64,000 nucleotides of DNA from UBA1413 sp964567485 (GCA_964567485.1 CAZMMX010000015.1:7681-71680), one strand, 5' to 3'; shown: positions 31,041 through 40,982, counted from the first letter of the stretch. Notes: a model not told the origin generated them from the sequence alone. Translations and numbers: made by a program.

Positions 31041-31841
31041 GGCCATGACCCCCATTCCCCCGGTAAGCCCATAAATGGCCAGGTGATGCTCCCCATACTC
31101 TTCTGCCGAGGGAAGCAGCTCATCGAGGGCGATGAAGACCATGATGCCCGCGACGGAAGCCATCAGAGCTCCGAAGATAAGGTCAAAATTGTCGCTCGAG
31201 AGGAAGGGCATCAGCACCAGCCAAGCCAGCAGGGCCCCCACGAATTCCGACAATCCCGAGAGAAAGGAGAGGACAAAAGCCTTTTTCCGGTTTCCGGTAG
31301 CATAAAAAATGGGCACCGATACGGCAATGCCTTCAGGAATATTGTGGATGGCAATGGCTACGGTGATGGCAATACCCAGGGTGGGGTCCTTCAACGCCGA
31401 CATAAACGTGGCAATCCCTTCCGGAAAATTATGGATCCACACCGCCAGGGCGGTCATCAGCCCCATCTTGTACAACCTCCTGAAATCCTTGGCCTTGCTC
31501 TCATTGTCCATCGATTCCACACCCCGCATTTCATGGGGGTTCTCAGCCGAAGGTATGAACTTGTCAATCAGTCCCGACAGGAGCATCCCCCCGAAGAAGG
31601 CCACCAGGGTGTACAGGGATCCGTTGAATTGACCGTACCGCTGGATAAAACTCGCGCGGGCGTCGGGAAATATCTCCACGAAAGAGATATAAATCATCAC
31701 GCCGGCCGAAAAACCCAGGGCCAGAGATAAGAGTTTTGTATTGGTCCTCTTGGCCACAAAAGCAATGGCGCTGCCAATGCCGGTGCTCAGTCCGGCCACC
31801 AGCGTCAGCAACAGGGCGATCGTAAAATTTCCCGTTTCCAT
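31017..31841 (-). CDS. zupT: ZIP-family metal transporter (ZupT-type)
   Basis: Imports Zn2+ and other divalent metals across the inner membrane. The 274-residue protein has about eight transmembrane segments and the paired metal-binding motifs HNFPEGIATFM and HNIPEGIAVSVP, the ZupT/GufA signature, on helices IV and V. A loop with PSAENPHEMRGVESMDNES lies between TM segments. It is probably monocistronic and convergent with nth. Symbol by family; metal preference is not shown. Confidence 0.9.
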   Translation of the reverse strand: METGNFTIALLLTLVAGLSTGIGSAIAFVAKRTNTKLLSLALGFSAGVMIYISFVEIFPDARASFIQRYGQFNGSLYTLVAFFGGMLLSGLIDKFIPSAENPHEMRGVESMDNESKAKDFRRLYKMGLMTALAVWIHNFPEGIATFMSALKDPTLGIAITVAIAIHNIPEGIAVSVPIFYATGNRKKAFVLSFLSGLSEFVGALLAWLVLMPFLSSDNFDLIFGALMASVAGIMVFIALDELLPSAEEYGEHHLAIYGLTGGMGVMALSLLLIG

Positions 31842-31994
31842 GAAGTTGGGTTAATGTCAGTTTTTTTGATGTGGTAAATGTACTATTTTTCTTCCTTCCC
31901 GGGAGAGCAAAAGGGCGCGATAAGTCGAAATGAGCCGCACATCGCGGGGAGTTGAAGTTTTTTGGACGGGTCGGGAAAATAGGGGTTTTTTCAG

Positions 31995-32024
31995 TTTGAT
32001 ATTGGAACAATCTTTGTACATTTG
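31995..32024 (+). promoter_or_regulatory. Strong predicted promoter for ferredoxin
   Basis: TTTG (31995-31998), an 18-bp spacer and TACATTTG (32017-32024) fit the Bacteroidota -33/-7 pattern very well. The ferredoxin ATG lies 34 bp past the box. This is one of the best matches in the window. Confidence 0.65.
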
Positions 32025-32058
32025 CCATCAACATACTTGTCTAACAAAAAAATTAGCT

Positions 32059-32229
32059 ATGGCTTACAAAATTTCATCTGAATGTATAGCATGTGGAACC
32101 TGCATTGATGAATGTCCGGTAGACGCTATTTCAGAAGGCGATATCTATATGATTGACCCCGAACTGTGCACCGATTGTGGTTCCTGTGCTGAGGTATGCC
32201 CGGTGGAAGCAATTGCCCCCGCTGAATAA
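32059..32229 (+). CDS. 2[4Fe-4S] ferredoxin
   Basis: A 56-residue electron carrier for low-potential redox enzymes. Both clusters are complete: CIACGTCIDECPVDAI and CTDCGSCAEVCPVEAI, each C-x2-C-x2-C-x3-CP. I start at ATG 32059 (MAYKISSECIA), since the longer frame to 31930 has no homology and holds the promoter. It is a one-gene unit with its own promoter and terminator, suggesting high and independent expression, and points to anaerobic metabolism. Partners such as POR or hydrogenase are not in the window. Confidence 0.95.
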   Translation: MAYKISSECIACGTCIDECPVDAISEGDIYMIDPELCTDCGSCAEVCPVEAIAPAE

Positions 32230-32247
32230 TACCCGTAAATGAATTAC

Positions 32248-32282
32248 AAAAAGCCTGTTGCCTTTCGCATCAGGCTTTTTTT
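32248..32282 (+). terminator. Intrinsic terminator after ferredoxin
   Basis: Hairpin AAAAAGCCTG…CAGGCTTTTT with a 13-nt loop and a T-tract. It sits between ferredoxin and secA. Confidence 0.85.
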
Positions 32283-32314
32283 ATAGAAAGTTTTCAAAGC
32301 CCCCACACATTAAC

Positions 32315-32322
32315 TACATTTG
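32315..32322 (+). promoter_or_regulatory. -7 box of secA promoter
   Basis: TACATTTG matches TAnnTTTG and lies 34 bp before the secA ATG at 32356. A TTTTC at about -33 is a weak partner. Confidence 0.45.
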
Positions 32323-32355
32323 CATCTTAACAATGAAAAAGGATTAATACGCTTT

Positions 32356-35300
32356 ATGGCATTCATAACGAAGATTCTGGGAAAGATCCTGGGTAACAAA
32401 TCGGAACGTGATATTACGGAAATTTCACCCGTGTTGGCAGAGATTAAAAAGGAATATGACCGGGTCATAACCTTAACCAATGATCAGCTGAGGGAGGAGA
32501 CCTGGCGGCTCAAAGCCCTGATAAAGGAGAGAATTAAGGAGGAAGAGGAGGAGATTGCCGCGCTCAGGGAAAAGGCTGAAGAGGTGGAGATCCAGGACAG
32601 TGAGAAACTCTATGAGCGCATTGACAAGCTTGAAGAGGCCATCATTGCCAAGATCGAGAGCACATTAAATGAAATTCTGCCGACGGCTTTTGCCATCGTC
32701 AAGGAGACGGCCAACCGGTTTTTCAGCAATGAGAAGGTGGTGGTGACGGCCCGTGATTATGACGGAGACCTGGCGGCCACGCGTAACAGCATTGTCATCG
32801 AAGGAGATAAGGCTGTATGGTTCAACAAATGGATTGCCGGGGGCACCGAGATCACCTGGGACATGGTCCATTATGATGTCCAGCTGATTGGCGGCGTTGT
32901 TCTTCATCAGGGCAAGATCGCTGAAATGGCCACGGGAGAGGGAAAAACCCTGGTGGCCACCCTTCCGGTGTTTCTCAATGCTCTGGCAGGCAGGGGCGTT
33001 CATATCGTCACCGTCAACGATTACCTCTCGAAGCGTGACTCTGAATGGATGGGGCCTATCTTTGAGTTCCACGGCCTTTCAGTCGACTGCATCGACAAGC
33101 ACCAGCCCAACAGTGAAGCCCGCCGTAAGGCTTACAACGCCGATATCACCTTTGGAACCAATAATGAATTTGGCTTTGACTACCTGCGCGATAACATGGC
33201 CATCAACCCGCAGGACCTGGTACAGCGCAAACACCATTACGCCATCGTCGACGAGGTCGACTCGGTGCTTATCGACGATGCCCGAACCCCGCTGATTATC
33301 TCAGGACCTGTTCCCAAGGGAGAAAACCAGCAGTTCGAGGAACTCAAGGTCTATGTTGAGAAACTCTACAAGGCCCAACGCGACATCTTCACCAGCGTCT
33401 TCACAGAAGCTAAAAGACTGCTGACCAAAGAAAATGCCACCGATGATGAGAAAAAAGAGGGCGGCCTTCTGCTCCTCAGAGCCCATAAGGGATTACCTAA
33501 AAATAAAACACTCATCAAATTCCTCAGTGAAGAGGGGATGAAGCAGGTTCTGCTGAAGACCGAGAATTTCTACATGCAGGACAACAATAAGAACATGCAC
33601 ATCGTCACCGATCCGCTGTTCTTCATTATCGAAGAGAAACAAAATTCGGTAGAACTGACAGAGAAGGGTATTGACCTGATCTCAGCGGGCTTTGAGGATC
33701 CCTCCTTTTTCATTCTTCCCGACATGGGGGCCGAGATTGCCGAACTCCAGAACCAGAAACTGTCGCCCGATGTATTGGTGGAAAAGAAAGACCTGCTGCT
33801 GCAGGATTATGCCGTGAAGTCGGAGCGCGTGCATACCATCAACCAGTTGCTTAAGGCCTACACCATGTTTGAGAAAGATGTGGAGTATGTGGTCATGGAC
33901 AATAAGGTGAAGATCGTGGATGAGCAGACGGGGCGTATTTTGGAAGGGCGCCGTTATTCTGACGGACTACACCAGGCCATAGAAGCCAAGGAGCGGGTGA
34001 AGGTGGAAGCCGCCACCCAGACTTTTGCCACCATCACCCTGCAGAATTATTTCAGGATGTACCACAAGCTGGCCGGTATGACGGGGACTGCCGAAACCGA
34101 GGCTGGGGAATTGTGGGACATCTACAAGCTGGAGGTGGTGGTGATTCCCACCAACAGAAAGGTAGTCCGCAAGGATGACGAAGACCTGGTTTACAAGACC
34201 AAAAGGGAGAAGTACAACGCCGTCATCCAGGAGATCGAGAATCTCTACAAGGCCGGCCGGCCGGTGCTGGTGGGGACCACCTCTGTGGAGATTTCGGAAT
34301 TGCTGAGCCGCATGCTGAAGATCAAGGGGATTCACCACAATGTGCTGAATGCCAAGTTGCATGCCCGGGAGGCTGAAATTGTGGCAGAAGCGGGACATAC
34401 CGGCATGGTGACCATAGCCACCAATATGGCTGGCCGTGGTACCGACATCAAGCTGACCCCTGAGGTGAAAGCCGCCGGTGGTCTGGCCATCATAGGCACC
34501 GAAAGGCATGAGTCCCGGCGTGTGGACCGTCAGTTGCGAGGTCGTGCCGGCCGCCAGGGAGACCCCGGATCTTCCCAGTTTTTCGTCTCCCTTGAAGACG
34601 ACCTCATGCGCCTGTTCGGCTCCGACCGCATCGCCGGTATCATGGACCGCCTGGGCCTCAAGGAAGGGGAGGTGATCCAGCATTCTATGATCTCCAAGTC
34701 GATAGAACGCGCCCAGAAAAAAGTGGAGGAGAACAACTTCGGCATTCGTAAGCGACTGCTGGAATATGACGACGTGATGAACTCCCAGCGTGAAGTGGTC
34801 TATAAAAAACGACGCCATGCCCTTTATGGGGAACGCCTCGAAGTCGACATCCTCAATATGATGTATGACTCGGTCGAAAACCTGGTGAACGAATACCACG
34901 ACAGCGACCAGTTCGAAGATTTTAACCTGGAACTGATGCGCTTCCTCAGCATCGAGTCTCCGGTAAGTGAGGAGGACTTCAAGCGTCTCAATGCCGAAGC
35001 GGTGACCCAACGCATCTACCAGGTCATGATTGACAGCTATAACCGGAAAGTCCAGAACATCTCCAAACAGGCTTTCCCGGTCATCAAGGAAGTCTACGAG
35101 AAGAAATCGCACATCTACCAGAATATCGTGGTCCCCATCACCGACGGCCGCCGGGTTTTCCAGATCATCTGCAACCTCGAAAAGGCTTACCTGAACAAGG
35201 GCAGGGAACTGGTGAAATCCTACCAGAAGCAGACCATCCTCAATACTTTCGATGAAGCCTGGAAGGAACAGCTCAGAGAAATGGACGACCTGAAACAGTC

Positions 35301-35676
35301 GGTGCAGAATGCCTCTTATGAACAGAAGGATCCCTTGCTGATCTATAAGTTCGAGTCCTTCAATCTCTTCAAGGTCATGGTCACCCGGGTGAACAAGGAT
35401 ATCGTCTCTACGCTGATGAAGGGACATATTCCCATCCAGAATCCCGAACAGGTGAAAGAAGCGGCGGCAGTTAAAAGAACCGATATGAGCCGCTACCGCA
35501 CCCAGAAAAGCGAGCTCCCGGGATCTTCCAATCCCATGGAAGGCGCTCAGACCCAGACCCAGGAGAAGGCACGTCCCGAACCTATCAGGGTGGAGAAAAA
35601 AGTGGGGCGTAACGACCCCTGTCCCTGCGGAAGCGGAAAGAAATATAAACACTGCCACGGTCAGGGCATGGTGTGA
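32356..35676 (+). CDS. secA: Preprotein translocase ATPase SecA
   Basis: Drives Sec-dependent export with SecYEG. The 1106-residue protein is longer than E. coli SecA (901), which is usual for Bacteroidota: a charged coiled stretch (about 45-105) interrupts the N-terminal region and another insert lies near 340-390. Visible motifs are the Walker A MATGEGKT (191-198), VDEVDSVLIDDART, TDIKLTPEV, ERHESRRVDRQLRGRAGRQGDPG and the C-terminal zinc site NDPCPCGSGKKYKHCHG, which binds SecB or ribosomes. I use ATG 32356 (MAFITKILGK). lgt follows 43 bp on, giving an export and lipidation pair. Confidence 0.98.
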   Translation: MAFITKILGKILGNKSERDITEISPVLAEIKKEYDRVITLTNDQLREETWRLKALIKERIKEEEEEIAALREKAEEVEIQDSEKLYERIDKLEEAIIAKIESTLNEILPTAFAIVKETANRFFSNEKVVVTARDYDGDLAATRNSIVIEGDKAVWFNKWIAGGTEITWDMVHYDVQLIGGVVLHQGKIAEMATGEGKTLVATLPVFLNALAGRGVHIVTVNDYLSKRDSEWMGPIFEFHGLSVDCIDKHQPNSEARRKAYNADITFGTNNEFGFDYLRDNMAINPQDLVQRKHHYAIVDEVDSVLIDDARTPLIISGPVPKGENQQFEELKVYVEKLYKAQRDIFTSVFTEAKRLLTKENATDDEKKEGGLLLLRAHKGLPKNKTLIKFLSEEGMKQVLLKTENFYMQDNNKNMHIVTDPLFFIIEEKQNSVELTEKGIDLISAGFEDPSFFILPDMGAEIAELQNQKLSPDVLVEKKDLLLQDYAVKSERVHTINQLLKAYTMFEKDVEYVVMDNKVKIVDEQTGRILEGRRYSDGLHQAIEAKERVKVEAATQTFATITLQNYFRMYHKLAGMTGTAETEAGELWDIYKLEVVVIPTNRKVVRKDDEDLVYKTKREKYNAVIQEIENLYKAGRPVLVGTTSVEISELLSRMLKIKGIHHNVLNAKLHAREAEIVAEAGHTGMVTIATNMAGRGTDIKLTPEVKAAGGLAIIGTERHESRRVDRQLRGRAGRQGDPGSSQFFVSLEDDLMRLFGSDRIAGIMDRLGLKEGEVIQHSMISKSIERAQKKVEENNFGIRKRLLEYDDVMNSQREVVYKKRRHALYGERLEVDILNMMYDSVENLVNEYHDSDQFEDFNLELMRFLSIESPVSEEDFKRLNAEAVTQRIYQVMIDSYNRKVQNISKQAFPVIKEVYEKKSHIYQNIVVPITDGRRVFQIICNLEKAYLNKGRELVKSYQKQTILNTFDEAWKEQLREMDDLKQSVQNASYEQKDPLLIYKFESFNLFKVMVTRVNKDIVSTLMKGHIPIQNPEQVKEAAAVKRTDMSRYRTQKSELPGSSNPMEGAQTQTQEKARPEPIRVEKKVGRNDPCPCGSGKKYKHCHGQGMV

Positions 35677-35719
35677 TCCTTTATGCCCTTTTAATAATTT
35701 TAAACTTTAATTACTGGCT

Positions 35720-36535
35720 ATGATTTCTCTGCTCAGTTATATCCACTGGAGTCCCGACCCTGAGATTTTCAGGATCGGTTTTATGGCTGTTCGCTGGTAC
35801 GGTCTTCTATTTGCCTCAGGATTTCTGATCGGTTATTATATCGGTGAGAAAATGCTCAAGTCGGAGGGTGTACAACAGGCGTGGATAGACTCCCTGTTTT
35901 TTTACATCATCATTGCCACCATTGTGGGAGCCCGTTTGGGGCATGTCTTCTTTTATGGCTGGGATTATTATTCGCAGCATCCCGGGGAGATTATCAAGGT
36001 GTGGCACGGGGGACTGGCCAGTCATGGGGGAGCTGCCGGGATATTGATCGCCCTGTGGATCCACAGCCGTTTAGTCACCAAAAGGACCATGCTCTGGTCG
36101 CTCGACAGAATTGTGGTTCCCACAGCCCTGGTAGGGGCTTTCATCCGCATGGGTAACCTGATGAATTCCGAAATTTACGGTGTTGAGACCACGCTGCCCT
36201 GGGGCTTTATCTTTGAACGGAATGGAGAAACCCTGCCCAAGCATCCCACACAGCTCTATGAAGCCCTCTTTTACATTCTGGCCTTTGTCATCCTGATGGT
36301 GGTGTACCGGAAGACCACGGCCAAAAACAGGCCCGGACTGATCCTGGGGCTTTTCTTTGTGTTGATATTTGTGCCGCGGTTCTTTATTGAGTTCATCAAG
36401 GAAGACCAGGAGGCTTTTGAGGCGGCCATGTCTCTGAACATGGGACAGTGGCTGAGTGTTCCCTTTGTCGTGGCAGGATCGTATTTGGTATATCGGGCTC
36501 TTAAAAAGCCGGAGGTGGTTTTTAAGAACAAATAA
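35720..36535 (+). CDS. lgt: Prolipoprotein diacylglyceryl transferase
   Basis: Attaches diacylglycerol to the lipobox Cys of prolipoproteins; essential for the many lipoproteins in this window. The 271-residue integral membrane protein has about seven TM helices, the periplasmic loop RMGNLMNSEIYG (R-x-G-N-x2-N) near residue 137, and HPTQLYEALFYIL. It follows secA closely and is probably co-transcribed. Confidence 0.95.
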   Translation: MISLLSYIHWSPDPEIFRIGFMAVRWYGLLFASGFLIGYYIGEKMLKSEGVQQAWIDSLFFYIIIATIVGARLGHVFFYGWDYYSQHPGEIIKVWHGGLASHGGAAGILIALWIHSRLVTKRTMLWSLDRIVVPTALVGAFIRMGNLMNSEIYGVETTLPWGFIFERNGETLPKHPTQLYEALFYILAFVILMVVYRKTTAKNRPGLILGLFFVLIFVPRFFIEFIKEDQEAFEAAMSLNMGQWLSVPFVVAGSYLVYRALKKPEVVFKNK

Positions 36536-36580
36536 ACCATGCGCCACTGCCCCTTAGTGACTGGAGGCAGGGGGAGGCTA

Positions 36581-37609
36581 TTACTCCCATGATTCCATCA
36601 GAGAGATCTCTTTTTGCCGGGTTTCGAGGATTTGCCGGTAGCGGCTGACCATGGCGGTTTCCTTTTTGTTGTGGTAGACATCGGCCAGTTTTTGTGCTTC
36701 GAGGATCCAACCCACGGCTTCACCGATACGGTCATTGCTCTCTGCGGCCAGGGCCAGGTTGTAACGTGCCGTCACGGCTAGTCTTCCGAAGCGGTCGCCG
36801 GCATAGCGTTTCCAGATTTCTTCGGCTTGGGGCCACTCCTGGTTAAGGGCATGTTGCGCCGCCTGGCGGAACTCTTCCGTGGGAGGGATGACCATCAGGC
36901 GGTCCACAGTGATCCATCCGGAATAAAAGCGTTGGGCATAGCTCTCTCCGAAGATGGCAGAGGCCATTTTTAGGGCGGTCGTGCGCGGAGGCAGCAGCGC
37001 TGTCTCATCTTCGGAGTCGGGGTCTCCCTGCCAGTAGACCGTGTCGACCATGGAGCGGGTCTCCGTGATTTTCCCGGTCACCCCGTCATAGAGGGCCCAA
37101 ATTCCTGCCATGGCGACCTCCCCGGCATCATCACGGGGGCGTTCACCCGTGAAACGTGAGAAAAACCAGGAAAAGGTTTCCAGGACGATCAGATGGTCGG
37201 CACCAGCAGGTGGTACCAGTTTCTGCACCAGGGAAGGAGGCAGGGGGGTGAGTCTCTCCCCGCTGACCGGCGGCATGATATCGGCAGGGAAAAAGACCGG
37301 CTCCACCGTGAGGCCATTCTGGCGGAAAGCCATGGCTGCACTCTCAAGACAGGTGGTCACCAGCAGGGAATCGAGGAGTTCTCCCGGTTCTTCCTTTGTC
37401 TTTTTTAGCATTCCGTCTTCCAGAAAGTAATGCTGCAGGGTATCGCCGGGAAAGCGGAAGTTGCGGTATAGAAAGCCCACCCGCCGCGCCGTCGCAGGTA
37501 ACCGCGTCTCCCCGGTGCGCAATACCTCAAGGGAGAGTTCGTGGTAAGCCGTACAGGAGGTGAAAAACACTCCTGCCAGCAAAAAAAACAATAGTCTATT
37601 CCGAATCAT
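36581..37609 (-). CDS. DUF6340-like lipoprotein (second of pair)
   Basis: A 342-residue lipoprotein with Cys19 after FLLAGVFFTSC. It resembles DUF6340 proteins, a Bacteroidota family of unknown function; identification from memory. It is the shorter of two tandem related genes and overlaps the upstream one by 14 bp. The C-terminal half has TPR-like helices (EFRQAAQHALNQEWPQAEEIWKRYAGDRFGRLAVTARYNLALAAESNDRIGEAVGWILEAQKLAD). The N-terminal part is beta-rich and carries the IWALYDGVTGKITETRSMVDTVYW strand shared with its neighbour. A periplasmic or outer-membrane scaffold is likely. Confidence 0.7.
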   Translation of the reverse strand: MIRNRLLFFLLAGVFFTSCTAYHELSLEVLRTGETRLPATARRVGFLYRNFRFPGDTLQHYFLEDGMLKKTKEEPGELLDSLLVTTCLESAAMAFRQNGLTVEPVFFPADIMPPVSGERLTPLPPSLVQKLVPPAGADHLIVLETFSWFFSRFTGERPRDDAGEVAMAGIWALYDGVTGKITETRSMVDTVYWQGDPDSEDETALLPPRTTALKMASAIFGESYAQRFYSGWITVDRLMVIPPTEEFRQAAQHALNQEWPQAEEIWKRYAGDRFGRLAVTARYNLALAAESNDRIGEAVGWILEAQKLADVYHNKKETAMVSRYRQILETRQKEISLMESWE

Positions 37610-38669
37610 CTTTTTTGTTCAGAAGTTCTTTTCTCTTTTTCAGGGTTTCCAGATAGGTGTAAGTCCCTTTACGGAACATGGTGTTATACGACTGCACGCC
37701 CCTGCGGATGGCTTCGTTGAGGTCTCCCTGCATCTCATTGGCCACGGCCATATTAAACTGCAGCTTGCTGAGTAATCCTTTGGCCCTGGTTTTTGCTGCT
37801 GCCTCCTCCCAATAGGCCAGGGCTTCGTCCCAGCGGTGCTCTGCCACCAAAGGGGCGGCATTCCGCAATTCCTTGTTGCCGGTGAGAAAAATGGCCCTTT
37901 TTGAGGTCTCCCAATGGGGGGCTATCTTCTCAGAGAGGGTGAGCGCTGTCACAATACCCGATTCCGTGAGCCCCTGTTTGACATAGGTAAACCGGCGCAA
38001 TACCTCGGTCAGACTGTAACCTGTACTTCTCCAGTAAAGGGTGTCTATCAGAAAGTGAGCAGGTACCTCCTCCCTGTACGAAGGGTCATAAATCCGGAAC
38101 TGTGCCGTGATGTTGATTTGCATGGTTGGCTCGTATATGTTGAAGAAGGTTTCGCTTTCGGCATCACGCAGGCTTTCCCTTTCATAACTTGTCGAGATAT
38201 CCGTTTTGTGATAGTCGAGAGAGAGAATGGCGTCGGTATGGAAGGCAGAGGTCAGCTCTTCCACCTCTTCCCATGACATGGGTTCGGAAAAGGGATGAAG
38301 CGTATCCTTCATCGGAAAACGCTCCATGGGAATAACAATGTCGAAACGTCCCGATTCAAAAAGAAGGGTTCCCAGGGTTTGCAACAGGGTATCAGAGGCC
38401 TGCAGGTCATAAATCGTAGTGTCGAGCGTGAATCGTTTTTCGAAGAAGCGCAATTGGATGGTGTCGGAGGGATCATCGGTGAAACGGCGGTCCACAGCCC
38501 GGTTGAGGAGCAGTAAACTCTGAATGTGATCGCTGACCTCCTCAGGGCCGGGAGAGGAGAGATCCACGGTGAGGGTGCAGAAGGAACGGCACCCCCCCAG
38601 GAACAAGGCAAGGAGAGAAATCCCGGCAAGCCATCCCCATGATGACAGAATAACCCTGGTTTTTCGCAT
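37596..38669 (-). CDS. DUF6340-like lipoprotein (first of pair)
   Basis: A 357-residue lipoprotein with Cys27 after LLALFLGGC. Its architecture parallels the downstream gene: a beta-rich N-terminal part that includes the FRIYDPSYREEVPAHFLIDTLYW strand, then TPR-like helices (AAPLVAEHRWDEALAYWEEAAAKTRAKGLLSKLQFNMAVANEMQGDLNEAIRRGVQSYNT). Sequence similarity to the second copy is moderate, so they are probably old paralogues. It follows the VWA gene by 54 bp, making a VWA-DUF6340-DUF6340 run. Function unknown. Confidence 0.7.
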   Translation of the reverse strand: MRKTRVILSSWGWLAGISLLALFLGGCRSFCTLTVDLSSPGPEEVSDHIQSLLLLNRAVDRRFTDDPSDTIQLRFFEKRFTLDTTIYDLQASDTLLQTLGTLLFESGRFDIVIPMERFPMKDTLHPFSEPMSWEEVEELTSAFHTDAILSLDYHKTDISTSYERESLRDAESETFFNIYEPTMQINITAQFRIYDPSYREEVPAHFLIDTLYWRSTGYSLTEVLRRFTYVKQGLTESGIVTALTLSEKIAPHWETSKRAIFLTGNKELRNAAPLVAEHRWDEALAYWEEAAAKTRAKGLLSKLQFNMAVANEMQGDLNEAIRRGVQSYNTMFRKGTYTYLETLKKRKELLNKKDDSE

Positions 38670-38723
38670 TATGATATCGTCGTTTATAGTAAAATATGAT
38701 TCAGCAGATTACCGCCCCTCTTT

Positions 38724-40811
38724 TCAGTAGATGCCCCAGAACTTCCGCAAAAACCATTCCGTACTTAACAGGAGCAGGAACAAAAAGAAGAGGGAGCGCA
38801 GGTTCAGCAATTCATTCATGGCCGTTTGGTAGTAGGAGGTCGTTTGAATGGTGTTGTTTCCTTTCAACTCCTGTACAAGGAGGGGCATCTCCTTTTCGGT
38901 GAAGAATTTTCCACCTGTTTCGAAGGAGAGGCGGTAGAGCATTCCGTGGTTTGCCCTGAGGTCCGACAACTCCACATTGACGGGGATGACCGCAAATTCC
39001 CCTGATTCGCTCCACCTGTCGTTGCCCACCACCGTAGTGGCGGTGAATGCATACCTGCCCGGAGGGAATATTCCGGCATCGAGTCTGTAAAAAAGATGGC
39101 TGCGGTCAAACAAATAGCGGTACTCCTTTCCTGTGGAATCGGTAATTTGGATATTCACCTCGGGGGTGTTGATCAGCTCAAAGGCATCGTTCACCACTTC
39201 GGCAGTCATCACTACGGCTTCGGTTTCGTCATAGACCGGGTTGAAGCTCAGGTTGAAGTTGTCTTCGTTATCGCGGAGGGCAAGGTATTGGACCAATTTG
39301 TCGGTCAGCTCATTGAACTGTCCGTGGCTGCCGCTCATGGAATAGTCATAGAGTCTCCAGCGCCAGAGGCCTTCGCCGAAGATAAATCCCGTTTTGCGGC
39401 CTTCCGCCGTGCCTGTAGCCATCAGGGGGCGTGTGGTGACAACATTCTTGATCCGCTGGTATCCCAGGATCTGGAAATTACCGGTGAGCTGGTAGTCGGC
39501 GAAGGGCACCTTCAGGGGCGGATACCGGGTGATGATCTCCTTGAGTTCCCCGCTGAGGGTAAAGGAGGCATACTCATCGGCCCTGCTCATCTGAGCCTCT
39601 TCAAAACTGCCGGCACGGGGAGTGATGGTGATTCCCAGTCCCATGGCGTTGAGCTGGGGAAGGTGGGTCTGCGCCCCGATGATCACCAACAGGGGAATCC
39701 GCTGCTGACGGCTCTCCTCGACAATCTGTCGCATGGAGTTGGAGATGGTGGGTAACTGGTTGAGGATGATGAGATTATATTCGCTCAGATCGGCAGGGTA
39801 GGGCTCTTTGGTGAAAAGCGACACCTCGTAGTTACTCTGTTGTTCCAGACTGTTTTTCAGGGCTCCCGCATCGGGATGGACCCCTCCCGAGAGAATTGCT
39901 ATTTTCTGCTTATTCTCGAGGATGTTGATGACAAATGTCCAGCTGTTATTGCTCTTGTTTTGTTCTCCGGGGAGGCTTTCCACCACTGCCGTATAGTACT
40001 GGAGTCCCTTGCCGCTGGCGGGGAGGGTGAACGTCAGGGAGGTGAACCATGAAGGACCGGAACTCTCCACACTCTGGGTGGCCACTCTTTCCCCATCCTT
40101 CAGGATGGAGAACTGCAGCCTGTTAACCCCTCCTCCGGTAACCTGCAGGTCGGCTTCCAGGGGAAACTGATTGCCGGCAAAAGCGGTCTTGTTTACCCTG
40201 ATGCCGGCAATACGGGCATCCCTGGTGACCGTAGTATCGCCGATCCCCAGGGTGTACAGGGGAAACATAAGCTTCCCGGCATTGTTGAGGGGATTCTCCC
40301 CCTGGTTATAGCTTCCGTCACCTACAATGACCAGGGCCCCCAGATTTTCATTGAAATGGTTGTTGTATACCGTGTTGAGCATCTGACTGTAATCTGACCT
40401 TTTCTCACTGAAGTCAGGAGTGGCGGTGGTTGGGCTCTTTTCCCCGAAGGTGTAGGTGACCACTTCATAGCGGCTTCCCAGTTCTTTTTCCAGCGCTCTG
40501 ACCAGGGATACCAACTCATCGCGGCGTTCTTCACTCCCTGCCAGTCCGGTCATGGAACGCGAATTGTCGACAGCCACGACCACCAGGGGGTGACGCGTGA
40601 GTTTTTTGATGGTTTTCACCAGTGGGACAGTCAGAAGGGTAGAAATCAGGAAGATCGACAGAAAACGCAGGATGATCAGCACGCGGCGCTGAGCCGGGGT
40701 AAGCTCCCGGCTTCCCTGCCGGCGATACATCAGATAGGTGATTCCTGCGGCCAACAACAGGCTGCCCAGCATTATCAATCCCCATAAGCGCTGACTGAAA
40801 ACTACCTCCAC
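38724..40811 (-). CDS. Membrane-anchored VWA-domain protein
   Basis: A 695-residue protein with two N-terminal TM segments (LIMLGSLLLAAGITYLMYR at about 13-31; VLIILRFLSIFLISTLLTVPLV at about 44-65), a von Willebrand A domain containing the MIDAS VVVAVDNSRSMTG, followed by Ig-like strands, a glutamine-amidotransferase-like Rossmann segment (KIAILSGGVHPDAGALKNSLEQ … LLVIIGAQTHL) and a C-terminal TM (SLFFLFLLLLSTEWFLR). This layout is common in Bacteroidota; function is unknown and may involve envelope protein complexes. It leads the run with two DUF6340 genes. Confidence 0.75.
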   Translation of the reverse strand: MEVVFSQRLWGLIMLGSLLLAAGITYLMYRRQGSRELTPAQRRVLIILRFLSIFLISTLLTVPLVKTIKKLTRHPLVVVAVDNSRSMTGLAGSEERRDELVSLVRALEKELGSRYEVVTYTFGEKSPTTATPDFSEKRSDYSQMLNTVYNNHFNENLGALVIVGDGSYNQGENPLNNAGKLMFPLYTLGIGDTTVTRDARIAGIRVNKTAFAGNQFPLEADLQVTGGGVNRLQFSILKDGERVATQSVESSGPSWFTSLTFTLPASGKGLQYYTAVVESLPGEQNKSNNSWTFVINILENKQKIAILSGGVHPDAGALKNSLEQQSNYEVSLFTKEPYPADLSEYNLIILNQLPTISNSMRQIVEESRQQRIPLLVIIGAQTHLPQLNAMGLGITITPRAGSFEEAQMSRADEYASFTLSGELKEIITRYPPLKVPFADYQLTGNFQILGYQRIKNVVTTRPLMATGTAEGRKTGFIFGEGLWRWRLYDYSMSGSHGQFNELTDKLVQYLALRDNEDNFNLSFNPVYDETEAVVMTAEVVNDAFELINTPEVNIQITDSTGKEYRYLFDRSHLFYRLDAGIFPPGRYAFTATTVVGNDRWSESGEFAVIPVNVELSDLRANHGMLYRLSFETGGKFFTEKEMPLLVQELKGNNTIQTTSYYQTAMNELLNLRSLFFLFLLLLSTEWFLRKFWGIY

Positions 40812-40982
40812 AATTTTCCGGGTTAAAAGAGAAGCGGTAAAATTAACAAACTACTCCCGAAATTAAAGATTTCGCCCTATTATTGCAGTAAATTATCATC
40901 GGTGGTTGAACCCCCGGTTTATTTTGCCGTTATTGCATCAGATCACTTGTTAAGCACTGCAAGTGCGTAAAAAACGAAATAT

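Noticed and set aside
33967..35658. A 563-residue open frame antisense to secA
   Set aside because: It overlaps a fully supported secA and shows no domain pattern; GC-rich third positions in secA leave the opposite strand open.
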